Assembly (NCBI GenBank): GCA_010015675.1 | Contig: ML977014.1 | Location: 286,800 to 350,799, forward strand | DNA length: 64,000 bases | Direction of reading: 5' to 3' | DNA from: Byssothecium circinans | Taxonomy: Eukaryota; Ascomycota; Dothideomycetes; Pleosporales; Massarinaceae | In this document: positions 10,887 through 21,823 of the stretch, in pieces | How the letters are laid out: every line of letters starts with the position of its first letter | Position numbering within the stretch: the stretch's first letter is position 1 | Notes under the pieces: generated by a model | What the model was told of the DNA's origin: nothing | Database searches by the model: none | What the model saw: the letters and a program-made list of their open reading frames with translations, nothing else | Program-made: the position numbers and the translations under genes

Positions 10887-13839
10887 CTACGCCACATCAA
10901 CAAACCCCCTCTTCCTCTTACTCCCCCCATCCACCCTCTCAACATCCTCCAACCGCACAATCCCCGCCTCCTCAACCCTCTCCCCCACAAACCGCAACGC
11001 CGCAACATTAAACCCAATCAGATCCTTATTCCCCGCCAACGTCCCCCTCAAATCGTTCCTCATCGCCTCCAAAACACCCTTGAGTTCCCGACTCGCCACA
11101 ATCTGCTTCTGATGCGTCTTCAGCATAAAGAACAAGACACGGCATGTCAGCGTAACGTTCCACTGGCGCTTCACCCAGATAGCGATGAAGGCGAAGAGCG
11201 CGGGGAGAGACGAGAAGGGGAGGACGAGGAGTGCGTCGTGGAGTTGCGCGGCGGGGATCTTGGAGAGGGTGTTGAGGACGTGGCGTTCTGCGGAGATGTT
11301 GTTCAAGGCGAGGAAGAGCGGGTTTCGCTGTGGAGGCGCGACTTTGGGGTTCCGCGCTTTGGCGGCGTCGTACTCGCGGACTACTTTGAGGTCTTCGATA
11401 CCGAGGTCTAGAGCTTCTTGGATGCGCTCGCCGGCTGTGAGGGTGTTTATGGTTTGTTTGGATGCGGAGCCTACTTCGGCTGCTTCACCATCCAGAGGAG
11501 CGTCTTCTTCGAGAGAGGTGGCGAGGGTGTTTTCGTAGAGCTCTTCGAGTTCTTTTTCGCGCTCTTCTTCGAGGAAGATGGGTTCGTCGGTTTTGCTCCA
11601 GATGCGGATGCTTTTGTCGTGGCTGGCGGTGACGACGAAGTCGCCGGTCCGCGCGACGGCCATGGCCCAGACTTCGCCGTGGTGGCCGCGGAGTCTTTGG
11701 ATCTGCTCGAATTTGTCGGCGTCCCAACTCTTTACTAATCTGTCCTTGCTCGCGGAGAAGAAAATGTGCTTCTCGTCTGCCTCAATGGGATGCGGGATGA
11801 AGCCTATTTGCATGATGCTGTCTTGGTGGCCGAAGAGCGCTTTGTGGCAGTCCCCGAAATCGAGACCCCAGATGCGCACATTCTTGTCGGCGGAGCATGT
11901 TGCGATGAGCTTACTGTCCGATGATATTGACATGTTGAGGACAGGCAATTTGTGACCGTAGAGGTTGAGGAAAAGCTTCAGGGAGTCGACGAAGAATACC
12001 TTGACGGTGTTGTCGAGTGTTGCTACGGCGAGAAGGCGAGAGTCGGGGGAGAATTCTACGCTGAGCACGTCGTCGCTCACCTTTAGTATGCGAGACTGGA
12101 TTAACTTGAGTCGTGGGATTGTGCGTTTTGTTCCGGGTATCTCTTCTTGCACGATGTCAAAAGTCCAAAATTTGACGGATTTATCGGCGCTGCCTGTAAT
12201 GAGAGATTTGCCGTCTGGATGGACTTTCAGTGTCCAGACGGCGCCTTCGTGGGCAGATATCTTGTCAAGCAGGGAAGAAGCGGCGATATCGTAAAGCTCG
12301 ATGTCTCCGTCTTTCGTGCCAACCACGACAATTTTATCTCCGGGGAGAAAGGCAGCGCAGAGCGCTCTACCGCATTCGAGGGTTCGTAGGCAATTCTGTG
12401 TCCGGACGTTCCAGATCTTGAGGCCTCCATTTGGTGATTTCCCACTAGATGCGGAGGCTAGCATGCGGTCGTCTGAGCTGAGTGCTAAGGCCCGAATATC
12501 GTTCCTGTGGCCAGCGAGCTCGACTGAGAACGTGCGGTTGTACTCAGGCTCTTCCTCGCTCTTTGACTTGCTCCTCTGCGGTATTTCGTAGACATCGATC
12601 AAGTTGCTGTCGGTTCCAACAAGGAGTTGCAGCTTTTTTGACCCTCGAATATGCATCCACGAGACTGATCTGACTTTCCCTCCACCGGGCGGTATCCGTA
12701 TGGTGACATAAGGTACTATGACTTCCCCAATCTCAGCGTCTGCAATGCTCGCTTTCTCTTCCGCAGCTTCAACCTCCGGCGCCTCGCCGTTCGCCTCGTT
12801 CTTTGCCTTCTCCCGTCTCCTCTTGCGCTTCCTTGCGAGCGCTTTCTGAACTTCACCCTCGCTTCGTATCCGCCATATCTCAACAGCTCGGTCTGAGCCA
12901 TGTACAGCAATATAGTCAGATCTGGTGTAGAACGAGATGCCAAGCGTACGATCCTTTCCTTGCCGATACAGAATGCCTCTTTCGCGCAGATATCGCTGGT
13001 CTGCTCCTTCGCCAACGGAAGAGACTGCCTGTCCTAGTCCCGGCAAATCGATCGCCCATACCTTGAGCTCCCCATCATTCCCGGCGGTCATACAGCCACT
13101 GCCGTCGGCCGATACACCAAGTGCCCAGCACTCCCCGTTTGTTTGAGCGACGTGTGTTTCGATGCAATGCTGGGTGTTGACGTCCCAAATCTTAATGAGA
13201 GCGTCTTTGCTGGTCGAGAGGAGGAATGCCTGGTCTGGGTCCGTTTCTGTAATCATGCCACCTTCTTCTCCCTCACTCGACTTCTGGGGATGCAAAAAGT
13301 GCAGGCCTGTAATCTGACCCTTGTGTCCTCGTAGCTTGAACAGCCCCACTTCTGAGACCAGATCCCAAATTACAATGTCCGTATCTTTTGCGCCGCTTGC
13401 CAAGCGCACCCCGGATTGATCGAAAGCGAGGGTTGTGACGGCGGACTTGTGTCCATTGAAGCTTATGACGACGGTCGACGTTCGCGCGTCCCACACTCGT
13501 ATGCTGCCGTCCGCATATCCCACTGCAAAAACATCTGGGTCCACCTGGCTCCGGCATATCGCTGTAACCTCGTCTGTGCATGAAGAGTCTCGCCACCGGC
13601 TCAACAGCTCGCCCTTCTTTACGTCCCAGCACAACACTTCCTCGTTCGCGGCGGCGTATGCTCGACCGGCGCCTGCGGGTCGACTCGATCCAGATTGTGT
13701 GACTCCCTCTGAAGTCCAGACTATATTCGAGGTAGTGGTTGCGACAACTCCAAAAGCATCCGTCTGCTCGTACTTGCTATGTCTGTTCAGCAGCGTCTTA
13801 AGCTTCAGGTAAGGAATCTTACGTATATGAGCGAACCAT
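10887..13839 (-). CDS. utp12: U3 snoRNP / small-subunit processome WD40 protein Utp12 (Dip2)
   Basis: This nucleolar component of the UTP-B subcomplex supports early 18S pre-rRNA processing. A 17-nt first exon (13839-13823) encodes MVRSY plus two bases. A 46-bp intron (13777-13822) joins it to the long exon 13776-10887, restoring MVRSYTKYEQTDAFGVV, the diagnostic Dip2/Utp12 N-terminus. The product is 968 aa; yeast Dip2 is 943 aa. Two WD40 propellers are visible as repeated 'GH..xV..L.....G..LASG..D..I.IWD' units, for example VTTLAFDQSGVRLASGAKD and LIATCSADKNVRIWGLD. The alpha-helical Utp12 domain follows (NTLSKIPAAQLHDALLVLPF region) and the tail is basic. It is divergent from ARPC2 with about 320 bp between start codons, so the promoter is probably shared. 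Confidence 0.95.
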
Positions 13840-14162
13840 TTTGCGCTACAGGAAGGAATTGGGTATCTGAAGTAAAGAAATGGAGAAGACAACACCAGAA
13901 AAATCCGGCAGTCTAGCATACCATCTTCTCGAGCAATTGCACGAATGCGCTGGAGAATTAGAGGTTTGGTGGACTTTTTTTCGTGGAGAAGAAAGGTTGA
14001 ACTTTTGTCACTGAAAACCCCACTCAGCCACATCGCACTAGCCACACATGCGCCCGCCAACGCTCCCACGACGCACATTACTGATCACTCCCGACCTCCG
14101 CCACTGTGAAGCTCTCCGCCGAGTCCCCATACCTCCCCACTGTCCTTCACGCATCCACCGCC

Positions 14163-15325
14163 ATGCTGCTCCTCGACTACCAGAACGTCCTCATCGAGTC
14201 ACTGCTGCGGGAACGCTTCGCAGGGTACGACTACCCCGCCGCCTACACCACCCGCATCAGGTAACTAACGTATAATAGAGGAGCACCCACATCAATTGAT
14301 CAGGTCGTCTCCGACTTCGATGGTGTGACTTTCCACATTTCCACACCCGAGGCAAAAACAAAGATCGTCGTTTCGATACACGTCAAGTGCTTCGCCGAGC
14401 TCGTGCAATATGGAGCTCAGGGAGTGCTCGAGCGGGAATACGGTCCCTACATTGTGGCTCCGGAGTCAGGATACGACTTCTCCGTACAGATAGATCTTGA
14501 GAGCTTGCCAGAGGATCAAGGTATGTTGGACAATGCAAGAGACTGGACACAAGGGAGCTGACGGGCATGCAGAAGCCAAAGAAGACCTGATCCGCCGCAT
14601 CTCCCTCCTCAAGCGCAATGCCATGGCCGCACCCTTTGAACAAGCCTTTGACGAGTTCCAACAATTACAAGAGGAGGCCTCCAAATACACTTCGGAATCT
14701 GCACCCCAAGGTGTCAAGGAAGGTGGCGAGACCCGCGCAATCCACTACCGAGACGAGGAGGCCATATATATCAAAGCCAGTCACGACCGAGTCACAGTGA
14801 TTTTCTCGACAGTGTTTCGGGAAGAGACGGACAGGATCTTTGGCAAGGTGTTCTTGCAGGAGTTTGTTGATGCTCGACGGAGAGCAATTCAGAATGCGCC
14901 ACAAGTGCTCTTCCGAAACGACCCACCGCTAGAACTTGAAGGCATTCCAGGTATCAACACGTCTGGCTCTGGCGAGATTGGCTACATTACTTTTGGTAAG
15001 ATTCAGGTCATATCGATATATTTTGTAAACTAACACAGACAGTGTTGTTCCCTCGCCATCTTACAAACCAACGACGAGAAGAGGTCATCTCACACATCCA
15101 GACCTTCCGTGACTACTTCCACTACCACATCAAAGCCTCCAAAGCATTCATTCACTCAAGGATGCGGAAGCGGACGGCCGACTTCCTCCAGAGTGAGTTT
15201 GTCCTTGTCTTGAATGTCGATCTCGGTGTACTAACCATAGCACAGTCCTGCGTCGTGCACGACCTGAGGCAGAGGAGAAGGAGCGGAAGACAGCAAGTGG
15301 ACGCACATTTAAGGTGCAGTCGTGA
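14163..15325 (+). CDS. ARPC2: Arp2/3 complex subunit 2 (p34)
   Basis: This structural subunit of the actin-nucleating Arp2/3 complex has five exons: 14163-14224, 14279-14520, 14573-14995, 15043-15192 and 15246-15325. They give 318 aa, the usual size. The short first exon encodes [20 protein letters not shown], typical of fungal ARPC2. Later family landmarks are [98 protein letters not shown] and the end [10 protein letters not shown]. All four introns are 47-54 bp with GT-AG ends and visible CTRAY branch boxes. The next gene is another cytoskeletal subunit, dynactin p50, on the same strand. Confidence 0.95.
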
Positions 15326-15690
15326 GATTAGCGGTTTTTTGCTTCTGTTCAGTGTGTATGAATTGGAGAGGAGCTTTAAGCTCTCCATGCATGCGCGGGG
15401 AGGGGTGGTTGTTGGTGAGACATTATGATACAGATGTCTCAGCCCCAAGCTCTCGCGAGGTGATCGTGACTAGAAATAAGAAAACATTTTCAACCTCATT
15501 TCACACCAATTGATCTCCCACTGCATTCCTCTCTTCTCCCATGCACACAGATCAATTAACGCTCTTAATGCACGGACCATCTACATAATATACGCGTTTC
15601 CCCCAAATTATGCCAACCCACGTCCCTCCCACCAAACCTAAACAAACACCCCACCAACACCGCCAATCCCACCTTTCACACCCCACAACC

Positions 15691-16998
15691 ATGTCCGAAG
15701 CCTCAAAACCCAAATACGACAGCCTCCCCGGCATCGACACCGCACCTGACGTCTACGAAACCCCCGAGCTCGCCGAAGACATCTCTACAGTGCAAGCCTC
15801 AACCGCCATCTCCTCCTCCGACTCAGGCTCCGACAGCAACTACTCGGACGCAGAAGACGGCGAAGAAGCCTCCACAGTACAAAACCGCCGCCTACAAACC
15901 GACCAAGCACGCCACCGCTTCCAACCTTCACGCGTCGATGCGCATAATGTCGATTTCTCAGACAACATCAGCGGCGCCCAACGACGCTCGTACCGGACCT
16001 CCACACGGGCGCAGCGACGGCGCGGCGAGATCCTAGGCGACGACAGCGACGAGGAGGAGGAAAGTTTTGAGCGGAAATTAGCGAGGGTACGGCAAGAGAC
16101 TTTGGAGTTGGAAGAGGAGTATAAACGGCGGGTTGACGAGGGGGATAAAACCCAGACCGAGGAGCGGGATTCGAGAGAGGTTATGGAGTTTATCAGCGAG
16201 AAAGTCGATGCTATTTATGCTGCGCGGAGAGGTGGCGTCAAGAGTGCGGAACACCAGCTCCAGAAGACGGTGGAGAGGTTCGACGGGTATAAACCGTTCG
16301 GAGCTGCGAAGAGGATCGAGGATGCGATACAGAGACAGCCGCCGCTGCCGGGGAGTCAGGTCCAGAGAAGTCAGCTCGAATACGTGCTTGACCAAGCTGC
16401 GGATTTCGAGAAGAGGCTCGCCGGGTTGGAAAAGTGTCTGGGGCTTGACGGGACGACGATGCCGGATATCGGGGATGCGCCGCCCATGCCTGTGTTTTCG
16501 ACGCTGGAGAGAATCGAGCAGAGTCTGGGGGTTGTGAATGATGCTTCGACGGGTACTCTGGATGCGGCGAGTTCGCAGATACGGAAACTCATCACTGAAG
16601 CGGAGACGTTGAAGGATGCGCGGTCTTCCTCTCCATCGAGCCCTACGTCGTCCGAACCACCCGTGTCTTCTCTGACGCCGGACCAGGAAGCTAAAATTAA
16701 TGCTTTGTACGGTACTTTGCCTTCTCTCGATAAACTGACCCCGCTGCTTCCCATGGTCCTTGATCGTCTGCGTACGCTTCGCTTGGTGCATACGAGTGCG
16801 TGGCAGGCCGACGAAGTGCTCACGGATTTGGAAACGAGGCAGGGGCAGCAAGAAGCCGAGATTGAGAATTGGAGTCTTAAGCTAGATGAGCTGGAAAAGG
16901 AGGTGAAGGAGGCGGAGAAGAGGACGCTGGAGAAGGTTAGGGAGGTTGGGGAGTTGGTTAGGGGGGTCGAGGATAGGGTCGAGGAGCTGCAGGAGTGA
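15691..16998 (+). CDS. Dynactin subunit 2 (dynamitin, p50)
   Basis: A single-exon gene of 435 aa. Dynamitin holds the dynactin shoulder together and is needed for dynein-driven transport. The N-terminus (SKPKYDSLPGIDTAPDVYET) is the conserved dynamitin opening. An acidic region and long heptad-like coiled-coil stretches follow, ending in a Lys/Glu-rich helix (ENWSLKLDELEKEVKEAEKR). I chose ATG 15691 over the in-frame ATG at 15610 because the extra residues are low-complexity His/Pro/Thr and the context ACAACCATG is better. It lies about 365 bp downstream of ARPC2 on the same strand and is convergent with AMP deaminase. Confidence 0.9.
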   Translation: MSEASKPKYDSLPGIDTAPDVYETPELAEDISTVQASTAISSSDSGSDSNYSDAEDGEEASTVQNRRLQTDQARHRFQPSRVDAHNVDFSDNISGAQRRSYRTSTRAQRRRGEILGDDSDEEEESFERKLARVRQETLELEEEYKRRVDEGDKTQTEERDSREVMEFISEKVDAIYAARRGGVKSAEHQLQKTVERFDGYKPFGAAKRIEDAIQRQPPLPGSQVQRSQLEYVLDQAADFEKRLAGLEKCLGLDGTTMPDIGDAPPMPVFSTLERIEQSLGVVNDASTGTLDAASSQIRKLITEAETLKDARSSSPSSPTSSEPPVSSLTPDQEAKINALYGTLPSLDKLTPLLPMVLDRLRTLRLVHTSAWQADEVLTDLETRQGQQEAEIENWSLKLDELEKEVKEAEKRTLEKVREVGELVRGVEDRVEELQE

Positions 16999-17360
16999 AG
17001 GGCGATGGTATTATGTGAAGGCAAGGTGAGCGTTGTTGCATTTAGCTGGTCGGTTGTTTGTGTGTGCATCGTGTGGCGTTTCTCATACCGTGAAAGTCTA
17101 CCGAATTGTTTGCTAGACTGTTTAGATACCCTGTAGTTGCATTGCAAATGTGAATCGAGGAACCAAAAAGGGTTATAAGTGTTGTTCTCATTAAGACTAC
17201 CCCTTGTGCATGTAACAAGGGACCATGGGTCTGAACCGATATCCTTTCTACCTATTTGTCTACACTATCCTTTTCCAGAAGTTCTGTGATATCCCTCACG
17301 TCGGTTGAGTGTCATTGCATGACATGCATCAAGGAATCATATCATCGATACTTCAATCCC
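16999..17360. other. 3' intergenic region (dynamitin / AMP deaminase)
   Basis: Short convergent intergenic stretch with presumptive 3' UTRs only. Nothing else was recognised. Confidence 0.5.
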
Positions 17361-20300
17361 TTAGATATCCTCATCATCAGTATCCTGCTCCTGTTCCTCC
17401 ACCACCTGCCCATGCTCTCCCTTCCTAAACCCTCTTGGCCCAATTCCAGTTGGCCCTCCCACTGGCACACTCCCAGAGTCTCCATCCTCAACCGCAGTAC
17501 TCCTTAAGCTACTCCTCCTTCTCCGACTCATGACACCAGGAAACATCCTCGGCTCCATACCCTCCATCGTAGCAATGCTAGCCGTCCTTGTCAAGCCCAG
17601 CGGTTCCTCGGGCGAGCGAGCTTGTTGCTGTGGTGTAGTGTTGTTGAGGGGTTGCGAGCCGACCTGCGAGGGCTGGGGTAGTGGAACAGCACCGGGAGTC
17701 ATGGTCATACTAGAGCAGCGGCGGGGTGCCTCAAATTCGGTGTCTGTGTCTTTAGTGCGCGTGGGGGATGCGGGTTGGGTTTGAGAGGCGTTGGGTTCGA
17801 TGGCGGGACCGGAGGGGATGCGGGCTTGTTGTACGGGAAAGAGGGGGGAGTGGTGTGGAATTGCGCCGGGAGGGAGGGCGGTGAAGGGGTTCGCTTGAGC
17901 GAGGAGGTTAGTGGTCGATGGGTGCGTGTTTACGGACACTACTGGAGAGCCAGGGTGTGTTGCTTGGTTCGAGTAAGCTGTCTGTGGTAGCTTCGAGGAA
18001 GGTTCAAGGTTTGATGATGTCAAAGCGTTCGTGCTGTCCTCTGAGGCGCGGGTGTAGCGCTCAATCATAGCGAGCTCTTGCATGAGTGTTTCGTGCCGGA
18101 AAGCTTCGCGGATACTAGGTACATTTGATTTGGCGACATCGTTACCGGCGACACCTGGAAGATGGTAGTTCTGGCCTATCCAGCGTTGTTTGAGAACATG
18201 CTCGAAACCACTCTGCTCAACTGAGTGCTTTGCAAGCTCACACATATCGACCGCGCTGAGCTTGTAAATCTGAGCTGCGACTGAATACTCCTCGATCAGG
18301 GGTTCCTTGGTGAAAGCGAATTGCAGAGGATCATCTGTAGAGAGCGAGACGTTGAGGCCACGTCTGAAGTAGCTGAGGAACGGGTTTCGCTCGTACGCAA
18401 GGAAGAGCGCGTTGTTACTGAGTGGAGACATAGCCACGCCAATCTGCTCGAGATAGAAGATGTACTGTAGGAATGGCACCTTGCGAAGGAGCAGACCATG
18501 ACTGATACTGTGTGTGCATAGAACTGCTGCAGCAAGATGGTCTGTATCACCAGCTTCACCGCAATGTGGTCGTAGTAAGAAAGTATTGAAGCCACGCTGT
18601 TTACGCCAGCTGTTCAAAGACGCCATGTTGGCGAAGAGATAGTACATCCAGTAGCTGTACGGCGGGTTTTGCTTGTTATTCCATTCATGCGGGAACGGGA
18701 ATTTCTTAAAGACCCGCCGTTCCACCTTGCTCTCATCATCGACGCTGTCGAAGCCAATCACACGCTGCAAGAAGACGTGCAGCTTCGGATGGCTGCTGGG
18801 GTCTTTGGTGACTTCAAAAAGTGGTTGGAAGACGTTGACGATAACCTGCTGAAAGTTGTCCATCAAGCCTGTCGCTTTATATACATCGTAGAGACGGGGT
18901 ACTTGGATGAGCCATCGTACGTTCGGGGAGAAGAGTTTGTTGTCAATCACCCATGCAGCTAGCTTGTCCCACTCTTCAATGTCGCGGCCGTAGATTGAGA
19001 TGCGCCACTCCACGAATTGATACTTGCTCGACTCGAGATCTGAGATGACTTCCTTTGTGATTTCTGCGAGATATCGCCCTTTGATGAAGTTGTCGGTCTT
19101 GAGGAAAATTGTTCGCAGACGTGACTCGCCGATAGGATTGTACTTCAAGTTGAACTTGTCGAAGCGATGGAATGAATCGGTGTGGGCCTAGAATTGTGAG
19201 TGTGACGTTGAGAATTGAAACGCAGTACATACGTGCATGTCTAACGTATCGATACTCAAGTCGTACGCAGTCAGATTGATGGATTCAAACACTTCCTCCA
19301 GGGTGAGGTGCTTGCCGTCACGGAAGAGTACTACTTCGTCCGGTGATCTCTTCATCTTGGATTTGATAAAGCGCAACAAGTGCTTCTGGTTCATACACGC
19401 AGAGTGATGAACGTGGGTATCGACCTTACGAACATTGTAGAAGTCGCGATGGGGCACTTTCTTGCTGTCTGCTGTCTCTTGATATTCGTTGAGCAAATAG
19501 TAAAGATTAAACTTGCCCTCCAGATACTGTAGCCGCCGGAAAGCGAAGCTCTTGCTGGGGCCGTCAGATGAAATATCGAGAATGGCGTCCAAGTCCATGT
19601 AGTATTCTCGTAGTGTGGGTAGAGCCACGATAGGGGTGTCGAGTTCTGCTGATTTGGACGTCTCATAGACCTGAAAGACACTGCTTTCGTCTAGGCGGAA
19701 TGCCATCTCCCCGGGATCAGGCAGCGGCAAAAGGTCATCCATGTCAAAATCTTCTCCAATATCCTTGCCCATCTTTCTTGGAGGTTTGGTTGGCGTCTCG
19801 GGCTCGAGAGTAGTACTGTTCTGCATACTGCCTGATGCATGCTGGCGCTCCTTTGATGAGTCATTCCACACGGGTACCGGGTGAGGAGGGTAAATTTTCC
19901 AAGAGGGATCGTCCTTGGGATTATCGAAGTTCCGCTGTAGCGACAAACGGATGTACTTGTGTCGTAGATCGAGCACCTTTTGCACGTTTGTGTAGATGGC
20001 GCTGAGTTCAGCTGTCACACTCGCATCCGACATGGCAAAGCCTCCTGCGCCGCCGCCAATGCCTATACCTGCACCTGCACCGTGGATCCCTTCTTCAGCG
20101 AGCAGTGGTTTGTTTTCGTGCGGAAGTTCGGGTCGCTGCGAATGAGCTCTTGCTTGCTGGTCTGCTTGGAGGAAGGGGTCGGCGTCGGCGGCGGCGCTGG
20201 ATGTCATATAAGGGTGCGTGCGTGGGTCTTGTGACTGTTCTGGATGTGATATGCCAATGGCAAGCGTAGGGCGATGCCCTTGACTGGGACCACCCACGTT

Positions 20301-20858
20301 GCTCTTCCGTGACCTAACGCTTTCCGCCCTACTGAGGTGCTCGACACCATCACCGCCGCCAAAATTGGCAGGAAACGTCTTTGCACGAATAATTGGGCTG
20401 TATGCATCGCCCGCCTGCGACCCGCCGTAACCGCTTTCCAATTGGTGTCGCTGGTAGAATTGCTTTGCTTCGGACTGGCTCATCTGCTTGTCGGAGGCGT
20501 AATCATAGAAGGCGGTCCGCCGCTGCTTATCGCGAGGGAGCAGTCCACCGTCTTGTGCTTCGTCGGACGCGCCATTGTCACCATCTCCAACGCTTGTAGC
20601 CGTGGTTGTTTGCACGCCCGTCCCTGTCCCACCGGCTTTCTCTCGAGCGGATTGGCCGCCATGGGTCTCGGGCTCAGAGGAGTCGGGGCTCAGCTCGTCG
20701 TCTTCCGAGGAGGGGATTTGGTCGTCGACAATGGCAGCTCCCAAGTCGGGCGAGGCGTCTGGAGCGGTGGAGTAGGAGCCTGAGCACGCGTCAGTCTCGA
20801 TTCAAGACCACAGAAGCCATTGTCGTGTCGTACCTTTGATCATAGTGCTCTTGCTCAT
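17361..20858 (-). CDS. AMD1: AMP deaminase
   Basis: Hydrolyses AMP to IMP and ammonia in the purine nucleotide cycle. Three exons (20858-20834, 20779-19233, 19187-17361) give 1132 aa. The first exon is only 25 nt (MSKSTMIK plus one base). It joins [20 protein letters not shown] after a 54-bp intron. ATG 20858 is preferred because the second exon alone opens in this frame only with TTG. The catalytic half has the zinc-site motif [20 protein letters not shown]. The second intron is 45 bp and rejoins [20 protein letters not shown]. The family signature [17 protein letters not shown] is present. Long disordered N- and C-terminal extensions rich in Ser/Pro/Gln are usual for filamentous fungal AMP deaminases. 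Confidence 0.95.
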
Positions 20859-21572
20859 GGCTGGGTAAGAAAACCGGTTGGTGGAGCTCTACAGTTATAT
20901 TACAGTTATAAGAGAGCGGCTGACACAGGCGGGCATGTGACCCCGCTACGGCGTGCTGCGTGCTCCGCGCTGGCATCACCATCGCAGCAAATCATTTGCT
21001 CAGAACCACTATCTACATACATGTTTGTTTGGCAGCAGCAACAAGAATACATGCTTGCACATGATTTGAGGTCTTGCGGATAGAGTTGCTTTATATGTTG
21101 ACGCTGCGAAAAGGGCAGGTGTAGCCGAGCGCTTAATCATGCAATGGCGAAACACCAAACAACAACAACGCCAGAACACGCCACAACACACCACAACATC
21201 ACCTCTTCCTCATCTCATGTGTGGAATCTACGTACATCTCGACGCCTCTCCATGCATACCTGTACTCTCTCACCCCTTCGGAAAAGCAGCATGATGCCGC
21301 ACCAAGCACCCGGTTCAACCTCTGCTCCCAGTTACGCATCACCTCCGCTTGAACCAGAGCATCACGCATCAACAGGAGCCATGGTGCCAGCGACATACCG
21401 TTGATTCATCAAAGACCGTCTATCATGGCACTGTAGTACACCCAATGGTTAATGTACAAAGGATAAAATCGACTTCCAACCCCCCCTGTTTCACCACCAA
21501 AGTGAAGTGATCCAACATACCATCCGTTGACGACACTCCGCACCCCTCGGCGTCCTACCGATGGGTCCTGGT

Positions 21573-21823
21573 TTACTTTTCGTTCTTTGTACCTCCACTG
21601 TTTCCAGTACCCGACTGCTCAGTGCTTCCGTTTCCAAGAGCTTGCCCGTGGAAGTACTCCTCGTGAGCCTTTTCTCCAAGCCAGCGAGTCATAGCTGCGG
21701 ACTTGGTTTGCCCGTTACTGGCGCTTCCCTATCGACGATCTTGGTCAGAGTTTGAACGGTGGGAAGAGCTAGGATTGGACGTACCGAGGCGCTACTGTTG
21801 CTGGTGTTGGTGGAGTGCGGCAT
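21573..21823 (-). CDS. Small hypothetical protein, 64 aa, two exons
   Basis: Not recognised by family. Exon 1 (21823-21785) encodes MPHSTNTSNSSAS. A 56-bp intron (21729-21784) has a GTACGT donor, a CTGACC branch box and a GATAG acceptor. Exon 2 (21728-21573) continues in phase 0 as GSASNGQTKSAAMTRWLGEK, then AHEEYFHGQALGNGSTEQS, and stops at TAA. The composition is Ser/Gly/Asn-rich around one amphipathic TRWLGEKAHEEY helix. There is no signal peptide or membrane segment. The well-formed splice signals and uninterrupted frame are the main evidence. No function is claimed. Confidence 0.55.

Noticed and set aside
16078..17147. Two ~257-codon minus-strand frames opposite dynamitin
   Set aside because: Both are low-complexity antisense shadows of the coiled-coil gene.
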